The notes beneath the pieces were generated by a model that searched no databases, had not been told where the DNA came from, and saw only the letters and a list, made by a program, of their open reading frames with translations. Position numbers and translations under genes: made by a program. A DNA stretch of 9,211 nucleotides from BTUB01 sp964392765 (GTDB taxonomy: Bacteria > Babelota > Babeliae > Babelales > Vermiphilaceae), in contig CAYMRF010000052.1 in NCBI GenBank assembly GCA_964392765.1, forward strand, positions 1-9,211, written 5' to 3'. Below, in pieces: positions 5,368-9,211 of this stretch; position 1 is the stretch's first letter, and every line of letters begins with the position of its first letter.

Positions 5368-6156
5368 TCATTCTCCGGTGAAGAGCGTGTCAGTTAGAAG
5401 CTTAGAACTGCTATCGGATTTCTTGTTGGGTTCGCAAATCATTTTGGCAATGGCTAACCATGTTGTGCCAGCCCCCACCAACATAGCAGATTCGATCCAT
5501 CTATTTTTTATCTTTGGAAATTTATGAGGAGATTGGAGGGCTGCTGCTGCAGTATTGCGATAAGTTACAAGCGATTTTAGTTTATCTAAATTTTCTCTAA
5601 TAGTTCGTTCTATACTTGCCTCAGGCTTTGCTTTTTTAAATAGGTGATAACCTAAGCCGATTCCTAATGGAACAGCTGGAACAATTAACTTGTACGGCAC
5701 CCATAAGCTGTCATATCTTGTAGGACCAAATTGATAACGATGACCATAATGATATAAGTCAGTTAAAGGGATTTCTTTTTTCTCGAGATGTCTGCATGCG
5801 CCAAAAATGGTCGGAATAAAGGATAATCCGCAACCATAAGAAAGCAATCCGAAAGCTCTGAGACGTAAAATTCTTGATATACGAGAAGAAGATGAAGGAT
5901 TTTCCGAAAGCCACGTTCTTGTTGTTTCTATTTTGGGATCGATGTCTTTCAAAAAATTTTCAATATGTGCTCGTTCTGAAGGATTGGATGGATTAAGCAT
6001 GGAAAGTTGGCGATTAAACTCTCCTTCGTTGTTTGTGAAGTTTGCCAAAAAATTCTGATTTTTTGGCAAGTTATCCATGTTCTCTGATTTTTCACAGCCA
6101 TAAATAGCAGAAGCACCTATAATAAGTGCTGCGAACAATAATTGATTAATTTTCAT
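5368..6156 (-). CDS. YGC-leader protein with three possible membrane segments
   Basis: This 262-residue protein has no recognised family. The leader MKINQLLFAALIIGASAIYG ends at Cys21, followed by EKSE, and matches the gene at 4677-5324 closely. Residues 22-100 are polar and Asn/Ser-rich. Hydrophobic segments lie at about 101-121 (AFGLLSYGCGLSFIPTIFGAC), 157-173 (LIVPAVPLGIGLGYHLF) and 223-241 (ESAMLVGAGTTWLAIAKMI). I choose the ATG at 6156 because GAGGAG lies five bases upstream; an ATG 12 bases earlier would put that signal inside the gene. The C-terminal half resembles the neighbour only in its arrangement of hydrophobic segments, so the two may be diverged duplicates or a swapped leader. 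It is the first gene of a likely two-gene minus-strand unit. Confidence 0.75.
   Translation of the reverse strand: MKINQLLFAALIIGASAIYGCEKSENMDNLPKNQNFLANFTNNEGEFNRQLSMLNPSNPSERAHIENFLKDIDPKIETTRTWLSENPSSSSRISRILRLRAFGLLSYGCGLSFIPTIFGACRHLEKKEIPLTDLYHYGHRYQFGPTRYDSLWVPYKLIVPAVPLGIGLGYHLFKKAKPEASIERTIRENLDKLKSLVTYRNTAAAALQSPHKFPKIKNRWIESAMLVGAGTTWLAIAKMICEPNKKSDSSSKLLTDTLFTGE
6080..6156 (-). repeat. Duplicated leader-coding DNA (mate at 5251-5324)
   Basis: A 24-base stretch at 6080-6103 is identical to 5251-5274. Similarity continues to both start codons, apart from scattered changes and one extra codon (AIYGC against AYGC). The repeat encodes the signal peptide and the following CEKSE. Identity drops sharply after it, which marks a duplicated or recombined leader on two different bodies. 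Confidence 0.7.
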
Positions 6157-6204
6157 AAAACTCCTCAAGACTGATTTGTTAATGCATATTTTATAAATAT
6201 TTCT

Positions 6205-6210
6205 ATTATA
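6205..6210 (-). promoter_or_regulatory. Candidate -10 box for the minus-strand YGC pair
   Basis: On the minus strand this reads TATAAT, about 49 bases upstream of the ATG at 6156. The sequence 17 bases further upstream (GTATTT) is a weak -35. Confidence 0.4.
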
Positions 6211-6254
6211 TAATTTAATATGCCAGAAAATACAGCTAAGTCAAGCGAAAAATT

Positions 6255-6320
6255 GGCTTAAAATGGGGTTAAAATCAGGGTCTAGGCACAGGGAGAATTG
6301 ACCAAAAAAAGGCTTAAAAT
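6255..6320 (+). repeat. Two direct copies of GGCTTAAAAT upstream of the CDPS cluster
   Basis: GGCTTAAAAT occurs at 6255-6264 and 6311-6320, 56 bases apart. A related GGGTTAAAAT follows the first copy directly, and TTGAC follows the second. The sequence lies in the divergent intergenic region and could be an operator array or chance in AT-rich DNA. Confidence 0.3.
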
Positions 6321-6373
6321 TGACAGAGAGAAATGCTTTCTGGCAAAAACCGCGCCTTTTTTCGATGTAAAAA

Positions 6374-6401
6374 TTGACAAATATCCATAATTTGGCATGC
6401 T
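6374..6401 (+). promoter_or_regulatory. Candidate promoter of the ankyrin-protease-CDPS cluster
   Basis: A perfect TTGACA (6374-6379) is followed after 16 bases by CATGCT (6396-6401), a poor -10. Transcription would start near 6408, about 30 bases before the ATG at 6437. Other TTGAC sequences at 6298 and 6320 have no -10 partner. The -35 is convincing; the -10 is not. Confidence 0.45.
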
Positions 6402-6436
6402 AAAGATAGTAATATTAAACATAAATGGAGATTACT

Positions 6437-7684
6437 ATGAAAAGAACATTTTTATCCCTTATTTACCTTATAAGTATCACCACTGCTTCAGCGGTTAACG
6501 CAATGGAGCCGGCGCCATTCCCATTGCCAGATACAGCATCGACAAGAGAGAGTTCTAATGCTTCTGCTGATTCCTTGATTGAACAAGCAGTCTCAATAGC
6601 AAACTCCTCGCTAGCCCCGCTTGATCAGTTAGCAAAGCTTGCATATATCAGAAGGCAAGTTCAATTGGTATCTAAAAAGCATCGCCAAATTATTCACGAT
6701 CTTATTGTGAAAATCAGTACTGAGCTTGTTGATAATGCAAATCGTACTGATGATGAAATGAAAACCGCAAATGCCCAAGAACAAGAGCTCTATAATACGC
6801 TCAAGAATGCATCTTATGAGCAAGTTATTGCCCAATTTGAGAATTTATTTGCGCAAAAATCTTCTGAAAAAACATATTTAGATGCTCTTTATATTTCGTT
6901 ATTCAACAATCGCCTTCTTTCGGTTAATCAAAAGCTTGATCTTATCAACTGGTTGGATATACAGATTCAAAAGCAGATAAAGATGATGATGCAAAAAAAT
7001 ACCTATCTAGAAAGATTATCCAGCGATTTATGGCTTAAGATTGATAAATACACACAAGGTGCTCGAAAGCCTGCTACATCATTTGAAACGATTATTCGTT
7101 TTATGCAAAAACATCGACAAACAATTATGGAACTGAGCGAACAATCGGGTCATGATGCTATGAATCCGCTGGTGCTCTTAGATATTGCCTGTTCGGAAGT
7201 AGAGCGAAGCATGATTTCATTTATTCTTGATAGACATCCTCATGCAGCAATGCTCAGTTTTGCAACAAATGTTTCTTGTGAGGCAAAGCGCGCTGCAATT
7301 TTCAATTGCGATGACGAGCTTTTTGCCCAAGCAATTTACTTCCCGCGAGATTCATATGCCTTCTTGAACGGTGTAGATAATGTGGTGACTGATTTAGCAC
7401 AATATTACCTTCCATGGGTGCATGTATATAAGCCAGAAGGATTTCCGCCGATCTTATTGTTTCTTCTATCGCAATCGAATTCTTTTGCCCGTGCTGCATA
7501 CGCACCTCTGATTAAACAAGCCATTGATGCGGGTGCTGATATCAACTGCATTTATTTTGAGCATGGAGCAGAAGTAACGCTTTTAGATATTGCTCAAGAA
7601 ATAATGCACGCAGGTCATGAAACGGTTGAGTTGATGCTCAGTTATGGGGCAAAACACTTTCATGAATTAGGTTTTGATGAATAA
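6437..7684 (+). CDS. Secreted helical protein with C-terminal ankyrin-like repeat
   Basis: This 415-residue protein begins with a signal peptide (MKRTFLSLIYLISITTASAVNA, likely cleavage after residue 22). A long, mostly helical and polar region follows, rich in Gln, Asn and Lys. The last 57 residues (359-415) read as ankyrin-like sequence: a first unit ending IKQAIDAGADINCIY, then EVTLLDIAQE...GHETVELMLSYGAK, which matches the TPLDIA and VELLLxxGA signatures. A weaker LLDIACSEVERSMISFILDRHP stretch near the middle may be a degenerate unit. Ankyrin domains bind other proteins, and in host-associated bacteria such proteins are often effectors; that role is inference here. The start is set by GGAGA six bases before the ATG at 6437, since the earlier ATG at 6425 overlaps that signal. 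The peptidase gene starts within 24 bases of its stop, pointing to one transcript. Confidence 0.8.
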   Translation: MKRTFLSLIYLISITTASAVNAMEPAPFPLPDTASTRESSNASADSLIEQAVSIANSSLAPLDQLAKLAYIRRQVQLVSKKHRQIIHDLIVKISTELVDNANRTDDEMKTANAQEQELYNTLKNASYEQVIAQFENLFAQKSSEKTYLDALYISLFNNRLLSVNQKLDLINWLDIQIQKQIKMMMQKNTYLERLSSDLWLKIDKYTQGARKPATSFETIIRFMQKHRQTIMELSEQSGHDAMNPLVLLDIACSEVERSMISFILDRHPHAAMLSFATNVSCEAKRAAIFNCDDELFAQAIYFPRDSYAFLNGVDNVVTDLAQYYLPWVHVYKPEGFPPILLFLLSQSNSFARAAYAPLIKQAIDAGADINCIYFEHGAEVTLLDIAQEIMHAGHETVELMLSYGAKHFHELGFDE

Positions 7685-7708
7685 ATGAATGTATCAATGG
7701 AGAAAATC

Positions 7709-8461
7709 ATGAAGCGCGCATTATTGCTTTTATTTTGCATATTCTCTTTGTGCCCCGCTATGAGGCTGGAAATGGGAGATTCGTTTACTATTACTAACAT
7801 TAAAGAGCTTTCAGAGCAAACAAAAGCTATTGTTGCAGATGCGAGCAAAAGCATGCAGATGCCCTTTGGCATAGCGGCATATTCTGCTTCATTTAAAGAT
7901 GAAAATGTATCAGGAGCTTATGAGCCTAAGACTCGCACCATTTATATTAATGAAGAAAAATCACCCAACAACGATTGCTTAATCTATACTTGCTACCATG
8001 AGATGGGGCATGCAAAAGACTATTTGCAACGAGCATGCTTTAGCCATCTTGGTAATGCAGTAATCGCTGCGTGCAATATGCGGTGTTCATCGCTCGGATT
8101 ATGCTCGCCCAATACAGCTGAAATGAAAGAGATAATGGCAGATTATTATGCATGCAAAGCTCTCATTGCTCATAACAATTTCATCTCAATCGCTACTAAG
8201 CTCGCCCAGCTAAAGCAGCTTGAAGTGTGTGCCGGCTCACTTCACAACCATAATTCAAGGAGGGAACTAGATGCGATAAAAAAATTATTAAAGCACGAGG
8301 GATATACGGTGTGGATTGATGATAGTGGTATACATGATGAGCCAAGAAAATCTCTTACCATAGAAATTACTAAAGACTTACGCATTAAAGGCAACATCGC
8401 CTTATATACCAGAATGGCTTCTGTCACTTTGAGTTGGCATAAGATGGAAGATAGTGAATGA
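7709..8461 (+). CDS. Secreted zinc metallopeptidase (HExxH, gluzincin-like)
   Basis: The 250-residue product has a signal peptide (MKRALLLLFCIFSLCPA). It then has a domain with the zinc-binding motif HEMGH at residues 97-101 in the context CYHEMGHAKDY. About 40 residues later comes EIMADYYACKAL (Glu141, Asp145), the usual place and form of the third zinc ligand in ExxxD-type gluzincins. A TRTIYINEE strand (about 76-83) precedes the active-site helix, as in many zincins. About ten cysteines, unusual here, suggest disulfide bonds and therefore an extracytoplasmic location. The C-terminal part (about 190-250) is beta-rich with no recognised fold. I start at 7709 because TGGAGA at 7698-7703 is well placed. 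Upstream in-frame ATGs at 7685 and 7697 have no such signal, the first directly following the previous stop. The target protein is unknown. The stop overlaps the CDPS start. Confidence 0.8.
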   Translation: MKRALLLLFCIFSLCPAMRLEMGDSFTITNIKELSEQTKAIVADASKSMQMPFGIAAYSASFKDENVSGAYEPKTRTIYINEEKSPNNDCLIYTCYHEMGHAKDYLQRACFSHLGNAVIAACNMRCSSLGLCSPNTAEMKEIMADYYACKALIAHNNFISIATKLAQLKQLEVCAGSLHNHNSRRELDAIKKLLKHEGYTVWIDDSGIHDEPRKSLTIEITKDLRIKGNIALYTRMASVTLSWHKMEDSE

Positions 8462-9147
8462 AAGTCCAAAAAGATCTATCTGGAATTTGCTTAGAAAATG
8501 GCTATAAGATTCTGAACGCCAAAGGCGTTGCCATAATTGGCATGAGCCCGAACAATAGTTATTTTAAACCGCATATTATTCGAGATCTCATTGAATTTGC
8601 ATTACAAGAATTCTCACAGATCTACATTTTTGTTCCTGATGTGCCGGCAACACATACTTTTAAGGCATTGGGCTATACTCTTCCAGAATCACAGAAAAAG
8701 GCCCGGCTTTATGGAAATAATTTTAAGAATCATGCGGCTCGCGCCCTGGAAACTTTAGATTTAGAGGGCTATAAAACAACTCATGCCTCAATCATAGATT
8801 GGAACAGTGATATTGAGCAAAATGAGCAATACCAAAAGCAGTTGCAGTATGTAAGAAAATTGTATGAAACTAATCAAGAATTCCGGGATGATACTCGATC
8901 GGAAACGGCTCGCGTAATTGAAGGCTATAAACATAGGCCGCAGGTTGCAACGCAAGAGGCGCTCGATGAAGGCGCACAATATATACTAAAAGAACTCGCA
9001 TTTTTTCTTGCTGCTGAATCTATATTGAAGACAAAGCAAATCACATTGCTCTATCATAATCGCTGGCCGGTTTTTGAAAAATTCTTCTCAGGCCATTATG
9101 ATTACCTTCAGCGAGAAATAGGTCTATTAATTGTAAGAGCGTGGTAG
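8458..9147 (+). CDS. Cyclodipeptide synthase (tRNA-dependent), NYH subfamily
   Basis: The 229-residue protein matches the cyclodipeptide synthase family, which joins two amino acids from aminoacyl-tRNAs into a cyclic dipeptide (2,5-diketopiperazine). The fold derives from class Ic aminoacyl-tRNA synthetases. The catalytic block GMSPNNSYFK puts the nucleophile Ser at 30 and Asn at 33. YILKELAFF gives Tyr175 and Glu179. LYHNRWPVFEKFFSG gives Tyr199 and His200. Spacing equals AlbC Ser37, Asn40, Tyr178, Glu182, Tyr202 and His203, so this is NYH, not XYP. The DVPATHTFKALGY segment (61-73) and the KA.....NNFKNHAARALE helix (81-98) are also family-typical. Length is normal (220-250). There is no signal peptide, so it acts in the cytosol. 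The start overlaps the peptidase stop as ATGA, implying translational coupling. Which amino acids are used cannot be read reliably by eye. No tailoring enzyme is seen in the window. Confidence 0.93.
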   Translation: MKVQKDLSGICLENGYKILNAKGVAIIGMSPNNSYFKPHIIRDLIEFALQEFSQIYIFVPDVPATHTFKALGYTLPESQKKARLYGNNFKNHAARALETLDLEGYKTTHASIIDWNSDIEQNEQYQKQLQYVRKLYETNQEFRDDTRSETARVIEGYKHRPQVATQEALDEGAQYILKELAFFLAAESILKTKQITLLYHNRWPVFEKFFSGHYDYLQREIGLLIVRAW

Positions 9148-9198
9148 TAATCTCATTTTTATTTCTATCTCTTATTCCGGTATGCTATCTTTCTCCCG

Positions 9199-9205
9199 AA
9201 AGGAG
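9199..9205 (+). promoter_or_regulatory. Ribosome binding site of a gene starting just beyond the window
   Basis: AAAGGAG is a strong Shine-Dalgarno placed for a start codon at or just after 9212. A TATGCT (9181-9186) upstream could be a -10 box but has only a weak -35. The next gene may therefore have its own promoter or continue the CDPS transcript. No hairpin terminator is visible between 9148 and 9198. Confidence 0.5.
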
Positions 9206-9211
9206 ATTTCT

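Noticed and set aside
7302..7872. Minus-strand frames within the ankyrin and peptidase genes
   Set aside because: They lie opposite recognised plus-strand domains and lack ribosome binding sites or family motifs.
8242..8979. Minus-strand frames within the peptidase tail and the CDPS
   Set aside because: The CDPS catalytic motifs settle the coding strand; these are shadows.

Overview
The window is AT-rich bacterial DNA with ordinary Shine-Dalgarno starts. Most genes encode short exported proteins that I cannot match to a named family. Signal peptides on many products, an ankyrin-like secreted protein, a cyclodipeptide synthase, a GrpB-family protein and a disrupted GNAT acetyltransferase suggest a host-associated bacterium. 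It could be a protist-associated lineage such as Candidatus Dependentiae (TM6/Babeliae). That placement is inference from gene style; no ribosomal or marker gene is present to prove it.

Layout. Positions 1-294 (minus) hold the N-terminus of phosphoenolpyruvate synthase (ppsA). Positions 295-647 have no gene. They contain two oppositely oriented copies of a GC-rich hairpin repeat whose stems differ by compensatory changes, then a third nested inverted-repeat element, then a clear TTGACA-type promoter. Positions 648-2744 carry three plus-strand genes for exported proteins of unknown function: one with two membrane segments, one small, and one coiled-coil protein with a proline-rich tail. A strong intrinsic terminator lies directly against the ribosome binding site of the third. 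Positions 2763-4013 carry a GrpB/UPF0157 gene and a GNAT acetyltransferase broken by one frameshift. Positions 4225-6156 carry three genes, one plus and two minus, whose products start with the same kind of leader ending in Tyr-Gly-Cys. They look like a small family of lipoprotein-like proteins with divergent bodies.

The most interesting part is 6437-9147, a compact plus-strand cluster. It holds a secreted protein with a C-terminal ankyrin-like region, a secreted HExxH zinc metallopeptidase, and a cyclodipeptide synthase (CDPS) whose start codon overlaps the peptidase stop codon (ATGA). The CDPS keeps all the catalytic residues of the NYH subfamily. It should therefore make a cyclic dipeptide from two aminoacyl-tRNAs taken from the translation pool. 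The linkage to two exported proteins is unusual, since CDPS genes more often sit beside tailoring oxidases or methyltransferases. A ribosome binding site at the very end of the window shows that another gene follows immediately.
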